Assembly: GCF_000948975.2 (NCBI RefSeq)
Contig: NZ_CP059735.1
Coordinates: 3,658,001 to 3,722,000 of the forward strand
DNA length: 64,000 nt
Reading direction: 5' to 3'
Origin: Thalassomonas actiniarum
GTDB lineage: Bacteria > Pseudomonadota > Gammaproteobacteria > Enterobacterales > Alteromonadaceae
This document shows, in pieces, positions 1 through 10,200 of the stretch (position 1 is its first letter; the number at the start of each line of letters is the position of its first letter). Below the pieces are notes generated by a model that saw nothing but the letters and a program-made list of their open reading frames with translations, was not told the origin of the DNA and did no database searches. The position numbers and the translations under genes were made by a program.

Positions 1-165
1 ATGGTAAATTCGCCCCAAGTCTATCGATTTTGCCAAGGCAATAGAGCAAAACAAACGGATAACCCCCTTTCGCCATTAGATGACAATTTGTTGATGTTAA
101 TCACTAGGTTTGCCGACAAGTTTCGTTTAGAATCTTCTCATCTATCAATAAATGCTAAACCCTAC

Positions 166-873
166 ATGTCAGAATCAATCAATGTAAACCCGGATGAAAT
201 CGCGAAATTTGAAAAAGTTGCCAGCCAGTGGTGGGACTTGAGCGGTGATTTTAAACCCCTGCATCAAATTAATCCGCTGCGCCTGCAGTTTATAACGCAA
301 CATCTGGGTGATATCTTCGGCAAAAAGATCATTGATGTCGGTTGTGGCGGCGGCATACTCGCCGAAAGCCTGGCCAAATTAGGCGGCGAAGTTACCGGCA
401 TAGATATGGGGGAAGAGCCCCTTAAGGTCGCCAAGTTACATGCCCTTGAAGGGGGCGTCACGGTTAATTACCAGAAAATTACCGCCGAAGCCCAGGCGCA
501 AAGCCAGCCGCAAGCCTATGATGTGGTCACCTGTATGGAAATGCTCGAGCATGTCCCAGATCCCGCTTCCATTGTCAGGGCCTGTAGCGATATGGTCAAA
601 CCCGGTGGTCTGGTATTTTTCTCCACTTTAAATAAATCCGTTAAAGCCTATCTGCTGGCAATTGTCGCGGCTGAAAAGTTATTCAAGCTAGTGCCGGACG
701 GTACCCATGATCACGATAAATTTATCCGCCCTTCCACCTTGATCTCCTGGGCAGAGGCCAGCGCGCTAAAATGTATCGATGCTACCGGCATCCATTACAA
801 TCCGCTGACGGAAAACCATAAACTGGCCCCCGGACTGGACGTTAACTACCTGCTGTGCTGCAGGAAGTTATGA
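166..873 (+). CDS. ubiG: Ubiquinone biosynthesis O-methyltransferase UbiG
   Basis: SAM-dependent O-methyltransferase that catalyses both O-methylations in ubiquinone synthesis. The N-terminus ([15 protein letters not shown], then [10 protein letters not shown]) is the UbiG signature. The SAM-binding glycine motif DVGCGGG lies at residues 57-63, and an EMLEHV motif follows. The frame stays open to the first base of the window, but the family start corresponds to the ATG at 166, giving about 235 aa, the usual length. No strong ribosome-binding site is visible before it. The stop overlaps the start region of gph by a few bases, so the two genes are probably co-transcribed. The identification is secure; only the start could be debated. 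Confidence 0.93.
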   Translation: MSESINVNPDEIAKFEKVASQWWDLSGDFKPLHQINPLRLQFITQHLGDIFGKKIIDVGCGGGILAESLAKLGGEVTGIDMGEEPLKVAKLHALEGGVTVNYQKITAEAQAQSQPQAYDVVTCMEMLEHVPDPASIVRACSDMVKPGGLVFFSTLNKSVKAYLLAIVAAEKLFKLVPDGTHDHDKFIRPSTLISWAEASALKCIDATGIHYNPLTENHKLAPGLDVNYLLCCRKL

Positions 874-875
874 TC

Positions 876-1541
876 ATGACCGAAAACAACCGCTACCAGG
901 GAGTATTGTTTGATCTTGACGGCACCCTGCTCGATACCGCCAACGATCTGGGCGCAGCATTAAACCATGTGCTTGAGCAGCATGACATGGCGCAGGTCCC
1001 GCCAGAGGCCTTTCGCCCGGTGGCCTCCGACGGCGCCAAAGGTTTGCTTGAGCTGGGTTTTGGCGATACCCTGACCGAGCTGGATTACGAGCAGCTACGC
1101 CAACAGTTTTTACGTTATTATCGTGAAAACATCGCCAAGCATACCTGTTTTTACCGGGGAATAGTCCCTTTATTAACGGCTTTAAACGAGCGTAACATTC
1201 CCTGGGGCGTAGTCACCAATAAGCCCATTGCCCTGACACAGAAGTTACTGCCTCATTATCCGCTGTTCGAACATTGCGCCGTAACGGTCGGCGGCGACAG
1301 TTTAGCGCAGCGTAAGCCGCACCCGGCGCCGTTATTATATGCCAGCGAGCAGCTTGCCCTAGCCCCTGAGCAATGCGTCTATGTCGGAGATGCCCTGCGG
1401 GATATCCAGGCCGGAAATGACGCTAAAATGGCCACCATAGTGGCGCAGTGGGGTTATATTGCCGACACTGACGTATGCCGCTCATGGCAGGCGGATTTAC
1501 TTGCCGAAGATCCGGCACAAATTCTGGCGTTTATTTTATAA
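876..1541 (+). CDS. gph: Phosphoglycolate phosphatase, HAD family (Gph)
   Basis: HAD-superfamily phosphatase expected to dephosphorylate 2-phosphoglycolate. Motif I is FDLDGTLLDT with Asp13 and Asp15 as nucleophile and acid/base. VVTNKP (motif II region), a lysine in RKPHPAP and the acidic motif VGDALRDI complete the active site. The length of about 221 aa is normal. GTG (855), ATG (870) and ATG (876) are possible starts; 876 is preferred because an AGGAAG sequence ends 8 bases before it. The ubiG-gph order is common in gammaproteobacteria. Related HAD phosphatases with other substrates cannot be fully excluded from sequence. Confidence 0.9.
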   Translation: MTENNRYQGVLFDLDGTLLDTANDLGAALNHVLEQHDMAQVPPEAFRPVASDGAKGLLELGFGDTLTELDYEQLRQQFLRYYRENIAKHTCFYRGIVPLLTALNERNIPWGVVTNKPIALTQKLLPHYPLFEHCAVTVGGDSLAQRKPHPAPLLYASEQLALAPEQCVYVGDALRDIQAGNDAKMATIVAQWGYIADTDVCRSWQADLLAEDPAQILAFIL

Positions 1542-1946
1542 CCAGGTTGGTCAAACAAAGAACAATTGAGAATAAGCTTTTGTAAAATAGGTGTTTTAAC
1601 ATTTTTATTTCAACAAGTGATATAAAATAACTGAACTTAGTTCAAAATAATTATAGAAAAGAAATTAAGACAAAATAATCGTTGCGTTTACTAAATATCA
1701 AAATAAAACAGATGTGCTAAGTTAGTTACTACTAACATGTTTTTAGAGAGCGACTTTTTAGAAAAATGCAAGGAATTTTTAGGCTTGCAATAGCCTTAAA
1801 ACCTCATTATCTTGTGATGAATTTTTCAAACACCCCTATATATTGTGCATTAGTTATTCAGCAAATTTATTCCAAAATTCGCAGAAGACTTTTTTTCGCC
1901 GCTATAAACGGGTAATTAAAACAATAATTGGCTTTACGGGTATTTC
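1542..1946. other. 405-bp AT-rich intergenic region upstream of nrdA
   Basis: No credible ORF or RNA gene is seen. The region is strongly AT-rich and carries two NrdR-like boxes near its nrdA-proximal end (annotated separately). There is no obvious intrinsic terminator after gph. A TTGTGC/TTTATT pair overlapping the second NrdR box (about 1844-1871) is a possible but weak nrdA promoter. Confidence 0.6.
1802..1848 (+). promoter_or_regulatory. Paired NrdR boxes upstream of nrdA
   Basis: The proximal 16-mer at 1833-1848 (CCCCTATATATTGTGC) fits the NrdR-box consensus acaCwAtATaTwGtgt well. A weaker copy (CCTCATTATCTTGTGA) lies at 1802-1817. The two start 31 bp apart, about three helical turns, which is the spacing known for paired NrdR boxes before ribonucleotide reductase operons. 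NrdR would repress nrdAB when ATP/dATP bind it. No nrdR gene is in the window. Confidence 0.75.
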
Positions 1947-4211
1947 ATGAACAGTAATCTTTTTGTAACGAAACGAAATGGTGAAAAAGAACTCATTGAT
2001 TTAGAAAAAATCCATCGGGTGATCACCTGGGCGGCAGAAGGCCTGGATCAGGTATCAGTCTCGCAAGTTGAATTAAAATCACATATTCAGTTTTATGACG
2101 GTATCAAGACCGAAGATATTCATGAAACCATTATCAAGGCCGCTGCCGATCTGATCTCCGAAGAAGCCCCGGATTATCAATACCTGGCAGCACGTCTTGC
2201 CGTTTTCCACCTGCGTAAAAAAGCCTACGGCCAGTTTGAGCCGCCTAAACTCTACGAGCAGGTAGTAAAAATGGTGGAAGCCGGCAAATACGATCAGCAC
2301 TTGCTCAGCGATTATACCGAAGCAGAATTTGCCGAAATGGAAAGCTTTATCGACCATAGCCGGGATCTTGATTTCAGCTATGCCGCCGTTAAGCAGCTCG
2401 AAGGCAAATACCTGGTGCAAAACCGGGTCAGCGGGGAAATTTATGAGAGCGCGCAATTCCTCTATATCCTGGTTGCCGCCTGTTTATTTGCCAAATACCC
2501 TAAAGACAGCCGGTTAACTTATGTGGAAAATTTCTATCACGCCATTTCCACCTTTAAACTGTCTTTACCGACCCCGATTATGTCCGGTGTGCGCACCCCG
2601 ACCCGTCAGTTCTCTTCTTGTGTGCTGATCGAATGTGCCGACAGCCTGGACTCGATTAACGCTACTTCAAGCGCCATCGTAAAATATGTCTCGCAGCGTG
2701 CCGGTATCGGTATCAACGCCGGCCGTATCCGCGCCCTGGGCAGCAATATCCGCAACGGTGAAGCCTTCCACACCGGCTGTATCCCGTTTTATAAGCATTT
2801 CCAGACCGCAGTAAAAAGCTGCTCACAAGGCGGTGTTCGCGGCGGCGCAGCCACCTTGTTCTACCCGTTATGGCATCTGGAAGTAGAAAGCCTGCTGGTG
2901 TTGAAAAACAACCGCGGTGTTGAAGAGAACCGTGTCCGCCACTTGGATTACGGCGTGCAATTTAACAAGCTGATGTACCAGCGTCTGATCAAAGGGGAAT
3001 CTATCACCCTGTTCAGCCCAAGCGATGTGCCCGGCCTTTACGAAGCTTTCTTTGCCGATCAGGATAAATTCGAAGAGCTTTACTGCCAGTACGAGCAGGA
3101 TGATTCCATCCGTAAAAAGCGTATCAAGGCGATTGAATTATTTACCCTGTTTGCCCAGGAACGTGCCAGCACCGGCCGTATCTACCTGCAAAACGTCGAC
3201 CACTGTAACACCCACACGCCGTTTGAGCCAAAAGTAGCCCCCATTCGCCAGAGTAATTTATGCCTGGAAATCGCCCTGCCGACCAAGCCGATGGAAGATG
3301 TTAACGATCCCGACGGTGAAATTGCCTTATGTACCCTGTCCGCCTTTAACCTAGGCGCCATCGACTCCCTGGATGAATTAGAAGGTTTGGCAGATCTTGC
3401 GGTACGCGCCCTGGACAGCCTGCTCGATTACCAGGATTACCCGGTACCGGCGGCCTTAAATGCCACCATGGGACGCCGTACCTTAGGCATAGGCGTGATT
3501 AACTTTGCCTATTACCTGGCGAAAAACGGGGTGTTTTACTCCAACGGCAGTGCCAACAACCTCACTCACCGTACCTTTGAAGCAATTCAGTATTACCTGC
3601 TGAAAGCGTCAAATGAACTGGCAAAAGAGCAAGGTGCCTGTCCTAAGTTTAACGAAACCCGATTGTCCCAGGGCATCTTACCGGTTGATACCTATAAGAA
3701 AGACATCGATAACATCACCAATGAGCCGCTACACCTTGACTGGGAAGGCCTGCGTGAGAGCATTAAAGCGCACGGGGTAAGAAACTCTACCGTATCGGCA
3801 CTGATGCCGTCGGAAACCTCGTCGCAGATTTCCAATGCCACTAACGGTATCGAGCCGCCGCGGGGCTTGATCAGCATCAAGGCCAGTAAAGACGGGATCT
3901 TAAAGCAGGTTGTACCTGAGTATCAGCGCCTTAAAGATAACTATGAATTGTTATGGAATATCCCCAGCAATGAAGGTTACCTTGAACTGGTCGGCATCAT
4001 GCAAAAATTTATTGACCAGACCATTTCCGCCAACACTAACTATGATCCCGGCCGTTTTGAAGGGGGTAAGGTACCGGTTAAGCAGATCCTCAAAGATATT
4101 TTAACCGCCTACAAGCTTGGGGTGAAAACCATGTATTATCACAATACCCGGGACGGCGCCAGCGATCAGGGACAAGACGACGGCTGTGAAGGCGGCGCGT
4201 GTAAGATCTAA
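1947..4211 (+). CDS. nrdA: Class Ia ribonucleotide reductase, alpha subunit NrdA
   Basis: Large subunit of aerobic ribonucleoside-diphosphate reductase, which makes dNDPs from NDPs. It is 754 aa. Catalytic residues fall at the E. coli numbers: Cys225 (SSCVLIECAD), thiyl-radical Cys439 (NLCLEI), Cys462 (LCTLS), and the radical-transfer pair Tyr730/Tyr731 (TMYYHNTRDG). An N-terminal ATP-cone (TKRNGEKELIDLEKI) provides overall activity control. The C-terminal redox pair is DGCEGGACKI. nrdB follows after 122 bp and a ferredoxin after that, giving an nrdA-nrdB-yfaE operon. Control by NrdR is suggested by the paired boxes upstream. The ribosome-binding site is weak. Confidence 0.98.
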   Translation: MNSNLFVTKRNGEKELIDLEKIHRVITWAAEGLDQVSVSQVELKSHIQFYDGIKTEDIHETIIKAAADLISEEAPDYQYLAARLAVFHLRKKAYGQFEPPKLYEQVVKMVEAGKYDQHLLSDYTEAEFAEMESFIDHSRDLDFSYAAVKQLEGKYLVQNRVSGEIYESAQFLYILVAACLFAKYPKDSRLTYVENFYHAISTFKLSLPTPIMSGVRTPTRQFSSCVLIECADSLDSINATSSAIVKYVSQRAGIGINAGRIRALGSNIRNGEAFHTGCIPFYKHFQTAVKSCSQGGVRGGAATLFYPLWHLEVESLLVLKNNRGVEENRVRHLDYGVQFNKLMYQRLIKGESITLFSPSDVPGLYEAFFADQDKFEELYCQYEQDDSIRKKRIKAIELFTLFAQERASTGRIYLQNVDHCNTHTPFEPKVAPIRQSNLCLEIALPTKPMEDVNDPDGEIALCTLSAFNLGAIDSLDELEGLADLAVRALDSLLDYQDYPVPAALNATMGRRTLGIGVINFAYYLAKNGVFYSNGSANNLTHRTFEAIQYYLLKASNELAKEQGACPKFNETRLSQGILPVDTYKKDIDNITNEPLHLDWEGLRESIKAHGVRNSTVSALMPSETSSQISNATNGIEPPRGLISIKASKDGILKQVVPEYQRLKDNYELLWNIPSNEGYLELVGIMQKFIDQTISANTNYDPGRFEGGKVPVKQILKDILTAYKLGVKTMYYHNTRDGASDQGQDDGCEGGACKI

Positions 4212-4218
4212 GCCAACG

Positions 4219-4246
4219 AAAACCCGCAACTCAGGTTGCGGGTTTT
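4219..4246 (+). terminator. Terminator-like hairpin between nrdA and nrdB
   Basis: A 12-bp stem (AAAACCCGCAAC / GTTGCGGGTTTT) with a TCAG loop sits 8 bases after the nrdA stop and ends in TTTT. It has the form of an intrinsic terminator but lies inside the operon. It could attenuate nrdB or stabilise the nrdA transcript. Confidence 0.75.
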
Positions 4247-4302
4247 ACACGCTAAAGAGACAATAAGTCACAAACGTTACGCAATTTTTTTGATTTTGTC
4301 AC

Positions 4303-4316
4303 CTCCCCCGGGGGAG
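4303..4316. promoter_or_regulatory. Perfect GC palindrome just upstream of the nrdB ribosome-binding site
   Basis: CTCCCCCGGGGGAG is a perfect 14-bp palindrome in otherwise AT-rich DNA, 5 bases before the nrdB Shine-Dalgarno (CAGGAG, 4322-4327). In RNA it can form a short stem (CTCCC/GGGAG) or pair its CTCC with the GGAG of the Shine-Dalgarno. A role in nrdB translation is inference only. Confidence 0.4.
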
Positions 4317-4333
4317 ATTTCCAGGAGTATTTA

Positions 4334-5464
4334 ATGTCGTACACCACATTCAATCAAACGCCCAACAATGCCTTGTTAGAGCCTATGTTTATGGGGAACA
4401 GCGTGAATGTTTCCCGTTATGACCAACAAAGGTATCAGGCATTTGAAAAGTTGATTGAAAAACAACTTTCCTTTTTCTGGCGCCCGGAAGAAATCGATGT
4501 TTCCAAAGACAGGGCCGACTGGCAGAGCCTGACCGCTTCGGAAAAACATATTTTTATTTCTAACCTGAAATACCAGACCCTGCTCGATTCTATGGCGGCC
4601 CGATCCGTCAATGCCGTGCTGCTGCCGCTGGTTTCCCTGCCGGAAGTAGAAACCTGGGTAGAAACCTGGGCCTTTAGTGAAACCATTCACTCGCGCTCCT
4701 ACACCCATATTTTACGTAACCTGTTTACCGATCCCAGTGAAGTGTTTGACGATATCGTGGTCAATCCGGCGATATTAAAGCGTGCCACCAGCATCGCCAA
4801 ATATTTTGATGACGTCATCCTCACCACTCAGCTGCTGCAATCCCAAGGAGAAGGCCGTTATGAAGTTGACGGTAAAACCCTTGAGGTTTCAAAGCGTAAA
4901 CTCAAAGAGCGGTTATTCCTGGCCATTTGTTCGGTCAATGCCCTGGAAGCAATACGTTTTTATGTCAGTTTTGCCTGTTCATTCGCGTTTGCCGAGCGGG
5001 AATTACTCGAAGGCAATGCCAAGATCATTAAACTGATCGCCCGCGATGAAGCCCTGCACCTGACCGGCACCCAACATATCCTGAATAACTGGATGTCGGG
5101 CAAAGACGATCCGGAAATGCAGGAAATTTCGGAGCAGATGAAAGATCAGGCGCTGCAGATATTCCTTGATGTGGTCGACCAGGAAAAGGAATGGGCCCAG
5201 TACCTGTTTAAAGACGGCTCGATGATCGGCCTCAACGCCGAAATCTTAAACCAGTATATCGAATACATCTCCAGCCAGCGCCTGGCGGCTATCGGCCTGA
5301 CCAGCCCCTTTGCCATCAAGAGCAATCCCCTGCCCTGGATGAATGCTTATCTGGTCAGCGATAATGTCCAGGTGGCGCCGCAGGAAACAGAAATTTCCAG
5401 CTACCTGGTGGGACAAGTGGACTCTGCGGTTTCTTCCGATGATTTTGATGATTTTGATCTCTAA
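4334..5464 (+). CDS. nrdB: Class Ia ribonucleotide reductase, beta subunit NrdB
   Basis: Small subunit carrying the diiron-tyrosyl radical cofactor. It is 376 aa. Asp85, Glu116 and His119 ([12 protein letters not shown]), the radical Tyr123, and the second ligand set IARDEALHL match the E. coli ligands with an offset of one. The acidic C-terminal tail (DDFDDFDL) is the part that docks on NrdA. The start has a good Shine-Dalgarno (CAGGAG, 6 bases before ATG). The 122-bp gap after nrdA contains a hairpin and a GC palindrome, so nrdB may be expressed at a different level from nrdA. Confidence 0.98.
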   Translation: MSYTTFNQTPNNALLEPMFMGNSVNVSRYDQQRYQAFEKLIEKQLSFFWRPEEIDVSKDRADWQSLTASEKHIFISNLKYQTLLDSMAARSVNAVLLPLVSLPEVETWVETWAFSETIHSRSYTHILRNLFTDPSEVFDDIVVNPAILKRATSIAKYFDDVILTTQLLQSQGEGRYEVDGKTLEVSKRKLKERLFLAICSVNALEAIRFYVSFACSFAFAERELLEGNAKIIKLIARDEALHLTGTQHILNNWMSGKDDPEMQEISEQMKDQALQIFLDVVDQEKEWAQYLFKDGSMIGLNAEILNQYIEYISSQRLAAIGLTSPFAIKSNPLPWMNAYLVSDNVQVAPQETEISSYLVGQVDSAVSSDDFDDFDL

Positions 5465-5508
5465 GTGCCTGCCCCGCCCGGGCAAACACCGGGGCAGTCA
5501 CGATCATC

Positions 5509-5871
5509 ATGAGTAAACCGGAAACACCTTGCCAGAGGGAAGTAAAGCCACCTGGCGCCGGCGGGCAACAGCATGGCGAAAAGCGCCAGGTACAGGCACA
5601 AGCAGAAAAGCCAAAAGCGCCGGTGATCAGCGTTGAAGGAAAAAACATCGCCTGCACCGGGCAATATCCCAGCATCCTTGAATGCCTTGAGGGTGCCGAT
5701 GTGGAAGTACATTATCATTGCCGCGACGGATTTTGCGGCGCCTGCCGGGTCATCCTGCACCGGGGCCAGGTTATTTACCCTCAGGGGGAGCCGCTGGCTT
5801 TTGTCGGCGAAGGAGAAATATTAACCTGCTGCTCCTTGCCGGTAACCGATATCCAGATAGAGCTCGACTAA
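5509..5871 (+). CDS. yfaE: YfaE-like [2Fe-2S] ferredoxin for NrdB cofactor maintenance
   Basis: Plant-type [2Fe-2S] ferredoxin. Cluster cysteines are Cys71, Cys76 and Cys79 (CRDGFCGACR) plus Cys107 or Cys108 (ILTCCS). E. coli YfaE delivers electrons to NrdB to rebuild the diiron-tyrosyl centre, and the position 44 bp after nrdB fits that role. The protein is 120 aa, longer than the roughly 84 aa of E. coli YfaE, because about 37 residues rich in Gln, Lys, Pro and Gly precede the ferredoxin fold. A later start is possible, but no ATG lies near the fold's beginning, so the extension may be real. Confidence 0.88.
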   Translation: MSKPETPCQREVKPPGAGGQQHGEKRQVQAQAEKPKAPVISVEGKNIACTGQYPSILECLEGADVEVHYHCRDGFCGACRVILHRGQVIYPQGEPLAFVGEGEILTCCSLPVTDIQIELD

Positions 5872-5884
5872 CCCCCGGCGGCAA

Positions 5885-7234
5885 CTAACTGCTGACATTA
5901 TGAAGCTGCTCCGCCAGCTCCTGCTCTATACCTGCCATTACCTTGATTAATTCTGCCGCCACCCCTTCAAACAACAGTTGGTATTGCTCTTTTTCTCCCC
6001 CACTGAGGGCCTTGTCCAGGACCTTGGCCCGTTCAAACAGCGCCATGGCGCCAACCGAGCTTGCAACCCCTTTCAAGGTGTGGGCCAGATGTTTTGCCGT
6101 CGCATGATCTTTAGCTGACAGCGCCGATTGCAGCTTTTCCTTATCGTCATGATGATCCTGGTAAAACATCACCAGTATCTCCTTAAACAGGCTTTTATCG
6201 CCAAGCACATTACCCAGACCGATTTTCTGATCTATGCCGGGGAACTCCTGTGGCTGGGGTACTTTCGGCGCAGGTTCTTCGTCATTCATAGTATCAATAT
6301 AATCGATCAACGGCGCTTGTGTTTCATTAATTGGTTGCAGCTTGTCGGCATTGATGGTTTTATTGCGCCCGGTGTTTTTCGCCTCATATAATCCCAAGTC
6401 TGCCCGGCGGATCAGATCATCTAATCCGGGGGAAGCAATGGTCGTTGATGCTACCCCGATACTGACGGTAACAAACAAGGTTTCTTGCGCCTGTTTGCCG
6501 GGTAAGATGGCGTGTTGCTCAAGGCAAAGGCGAAACCGCTCGCAGGCATTGATGGCTTCCTCTATCACCGTATAGGGAAAGCACACGGCAAATTCTTCCC
6601 CCCCGAGGCGGCCAAGAATATCGTACTCTCTGAAAACCTTGCCCATCAGTTGGGTATATTCTACCAACACCTTATCACCGGCTTCATGGCCGTAGTTATC
6701 ATTGACCTGTTTAAATAAATCAATATCAAACATCGCCAGTACCAGGCCGGACTTTTGCCGCACCGACTCGATAAAAGCCTTACTTGCCAGCTCATAAAAG
6801 CGGCCACGGTTATTAATGCCGGTTAAGAAATCTGTGGTGGCCAGAATTTCCAGCTCACGGTTTTTTTCCATCAGGCGCAAGGAAGTTCGTATCCTGGCCA
6901 GCAAGACTTTGGCAATATAAGGCTTAGTGACATAATCATCCGCTCCCAGCTCCAACGCCGCAACAATTTCATCTTCACCGTCGGCAGCCGATAACATGAT
7001 CACCGGGATATGCTGCAGTGCTTCCTTCCTTTTGATCACTTCCAGCGCCGCCATCCCTGTGATGCCGGGCATATACATGTCCAGTAATATCAGATCGAAA
7101 TGCTCCTTTTCCAGGAGCCTCAGTGCGCTGTCTGCCGCATCTGTGGTCATAACCTGATAGCCTTCAGCGCTGAGATCAAATTCGAGCAGTAACAAGGTAT
7201 CCTTGGCGTCATCTACCGCTAATATCTTATACAT
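5885..7234 (-). CDS. Response regulator with REC, GGDEF and HPt domains
   Basis: Three-domain regulator of about 449 aa, last gene of the minus-strand signalling block. REC domain at residues 1-120 with phospho-acceptor Asp51 (LDMYMPG). GGDEF domain at about 125-295 with the active-site motif GGEEF near 211. An inhibitory-site RxxD (REYD) lies exactly five residues before it, so c-di-GMP feedback is likely. C-terminal HPt domain has His near 383 (AHTLKG). It probably makes c-di-GMP under phosphorelay control. A TTG at 7267 overlaps the previous stop, but the ATG at 7234 begins the canonical REC start (MYKILAVDD) and is preferred. The HPt could receive phosphate from the upstream hybrid kinases. 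Confidence 0.9.
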   Translation of the reverse strand: MYKILAVDDAKDTLLLLEFDLSAEGYQVMTTDAADSALRLLEKEHFDLILLDMYMPGITGMAALEVIKRKEALQHIPVIMLSAADGEDEIVAALELGADDYVTKPYIAKVLLARIRTSLRLMEKNRELEILATTDFLTGINNRGRFYELASKAFIESVRQKSGLVLAMFDIDLFKQVNDNYGHEAGDKVLVEYTQLMGKVFREYDILGRLGGEEFAVCFPYTVIEEAINACERFRLCLEQHAILPGKQAQETLFVTVSIGVASTTIASPGLDDLIRRADLGLYEAKNTGRNKTINADKLQPINETQAPLIDYIDTMNDEEPAPKVPQPQEFPGIDQKIGLGNVLGDKSLFKEILVMFYQDHHDDKEKLQSALSAKDHATAKHLAHTLKGVASSVGAMALFERAKVLDKALSGGEKEQYQLLFEGVAAELIKVMAGIEQELAEQLHNVSS

Positions 7235-7263
7235 GGTCTTATTTCCATCCCTTATGGCGCAGG

Positions 7264-10200
7264 TCAATACTGATTAAGCACCGTCATAAATTTATCAAAC
7301 TCGCTACTGAGCTGGGGCTGCATTTCATTCAACAGGTTAATATCTCCCGCTTTAGCGACTTCTTCCATTTTCGCAACAATTTTTGATGAGCTGATACCGC
7401 CGATATTTTTCATGGTACCGTTCATTTTATGGGCAAATGCGGCGACATCGGCAAAATTTTTCTCGGCAATAGCCAGGTATAAAGATTCAATCACCTCGGG
7501 CATTTCCTCTAAAAACATGTTCACTAAGGTGCGGGCAATTTCTTCGTTGTTACGGATGCGCTTTAAAAAGCCTTCCTTATCCCAGATTTCATCCTGAGGC
7601 TCGTCTTTAAAGACACTGGGGCTCTGTGTTGCCGGGGCCGTTTGTTCCGGTGCCGCTTTTGCCTGTACGGTTTTCGCCGGCGTTTGCTGTTCATCTTGCT
7701 CTTGCCCGGCAGGGGTTTGTGCAGCAATAATCCGGCTGGCGGTCAAATATTGATTGATATCTAACTTCCTTTCCTCTTTAAGCCAGTAAATCAGCTTTTG
7801 CTCGATAATATCGCCGTCAATCGGTTTGGTGGTATAATCGCTCATGCCCGCCGCTAAACATTTTTCCTTATCGCCTTTCATGGCATTGGCGGTCATGGCA
7901 ATAACAGGCACATGTAAATAGGCTTCGCCGCCTGCCCCGTGGCGAATTTTACGGGTGGCTTCATAACCGTCCATCTCAGGCATTTGACAATCCATAAAAA
8001 TCACCTGGTACAAGCGATCACTTTTTGAAGCGTTGAGCTTGGCAATGGCTTCAAGGCCGTTATTGGCTACATCTGCCTGTATTCCCAAATTGGCTAATAT
8101 CCCCTGAACCACGGTTTGGTTAATTTGATTGTCCTCCACCAGCAAGATACGGGCATCTGCTGCAACCTCTCCCTCGCTGGTATTGCGTTTGAGGCTTTGT
8201 AAATGGTGGGTGGTCACTAAAGGTTGCGCCACTTCCAGTGCTTCCTTACCTTCAACCACAACAGTGAGGGCATCAAATAAGTCAGAAGTGGTGGCAGGTT
8301 TGGGAAAATAGGCGCAAAAGCCTAATTCGGCAAAGTAACTGGCATCTCCGCGCTCTCCCATAGAGGTCATCATGATAAGTTTGGTCTCACGGCTGTTGCT
8401 GTGGTTATGGATCTTGGCCCCCAAAGTCGCACCATCCATACCCGGCATCTGCATATCCAAAATAGCCACCCGGAAAAAGTTCTCCGGCGTCTGCTCCACC
8501 AGCGCCATCGCTTCATAACCGCTTTTCGCCTGGGTCACCTTGGCCCCCCATTGCTCTAGCTGGGTTTTTAGCACTTCCAGGTTGGTGCTGTTATCATCAA
8601 CAATTAAAATCCGGGTACCTTTGATGTCCACACTCGGCATCATGACTTTTTTCTGCTCGCAGGCCCTCACACAGATCTCAAAGCTAAAGGTACTGCCCTG
8701 TCCCAATTCACTCGATACCCGGATATCCCCGTCCATTAACTGGCAAAGCTGTTTTACTATCGCCAGTCCCAGCCCGGTACCGCCATATTTTCGCGTGGTG
8801 GAAGAGTCCACCTGGGTAAAGGAGTCAAACAGCTGACCCACTTTATCTTTGGGAATGCCGATGCCGGTATCTGTCACCGAGCAATGCAACATCAGCGACT
8901 GGTTTTGCCCCGACTCGGAAATGGCAGCCTTGATCACTATCTCCCCTTCGCTGGTAAATTTAATGGCATTACCCACCAGGTTAGATAATATCTGGCGGAT
9001 ACGCCCGGGATCTCCTTTGACCATGTAAAAGTCTAACCCCGAGACATCAAGAATAAGCTCGGTATTGTTTTCCTGCGAGCGTACCGCCATAGATTCGGCA
9101 AAATTGCCGAGCAGGGTACGCAGATCAAAATCAATGATCTCCAACTCGAGTTTACCGGCTTCGATTTTGGAGAAATCAAGAATATCATTGATCAGGGATA
9201 ACAGGGACTGGGCGCTGCTACTGGCCAGTTCGATATAATGTTGCTGCTGCTTGGACAATTCGGTGTGCTCAAGCAGGCCTAACATGCCCAAAACCCCGTT
9301 CATGGGGGTACGGATCTCATGACTCATGCTGGCTAAAAATTCAGATTTTAACCGCAAAGACTCTTCCGCCAGCTCCAGGGCCTCCTGCTTGAGGTTTTGT
9401 AAATTTTGTTGCTCGGAAACGTCAATATTGGTGCCCACCAGGCGGATAATGCCGCCATAACCATCAGACATGGCTTTGGCATGGACCTCGATATATTTTA
9501 TCACGCCCCCGGGCAGCAAGATCCTGAAGGTGGTATTAAGGGCCTTGCCTGTCTCTACCGTCGCCGCCACCTTAGCTTCAACAGTCTCGAGGTCATCCGG
9601 GTGCATCCTGGATTTCCATAAATCGGCGGGGTCGAGCCCGCAATTGGCTTCAACCCCGTATAAGTGGTACATACGCTCATCCCAGGTCACCTTGCCGCTC
9701 AGCACATGATAATCCCAGACCCCTATCCCGGGAGCCGCCAGGGCAAAGTCCAGGCGCCAGGCCAGCTCCTTGGTTTTTTTCAGTACCTGGACCCGCTCTT
9801 CTTCCATCAGTTTATTGGCGGTCACATCCCGGATCATGGCGGTATAAAGCTTGCCTTCCCGGGTCATCACCTCAGTCAATACCAGATACATGGGAAAATC
9901 ATCGCCATCGTGACGAAGTCCCGTCAACTCCTCCCCTTTACCGCCGACACAATTAATGCCCGAGCGCAGATAATCGAGTACCGCATTGGCCCCTTGCCTG
10001 CCCTTGGTATCGAGCATCAACACCCTGATACTTTTTCCTTTAACTTCCTCTTCCTGATAACCGAACATTCTTTGGGCCGCCTGGTTTAAGGAAAGGATCT
10101 TACCTTCGGGGTTGATATTAACCACGGCATCGGCAATCGAATCCAGCACTCCCTGTAAGCCTGCGGAAAAATCTTTTGCCTGGCTAAGTGCTTTTTCCTG

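Noticed and set aside
1-165. N-terminal extension of ubiG to the window edge
   Set aside because: It is simply open frame upstream of the conserved UbiG start at 166 and is not conserved; the frame may also continue beyond the window.
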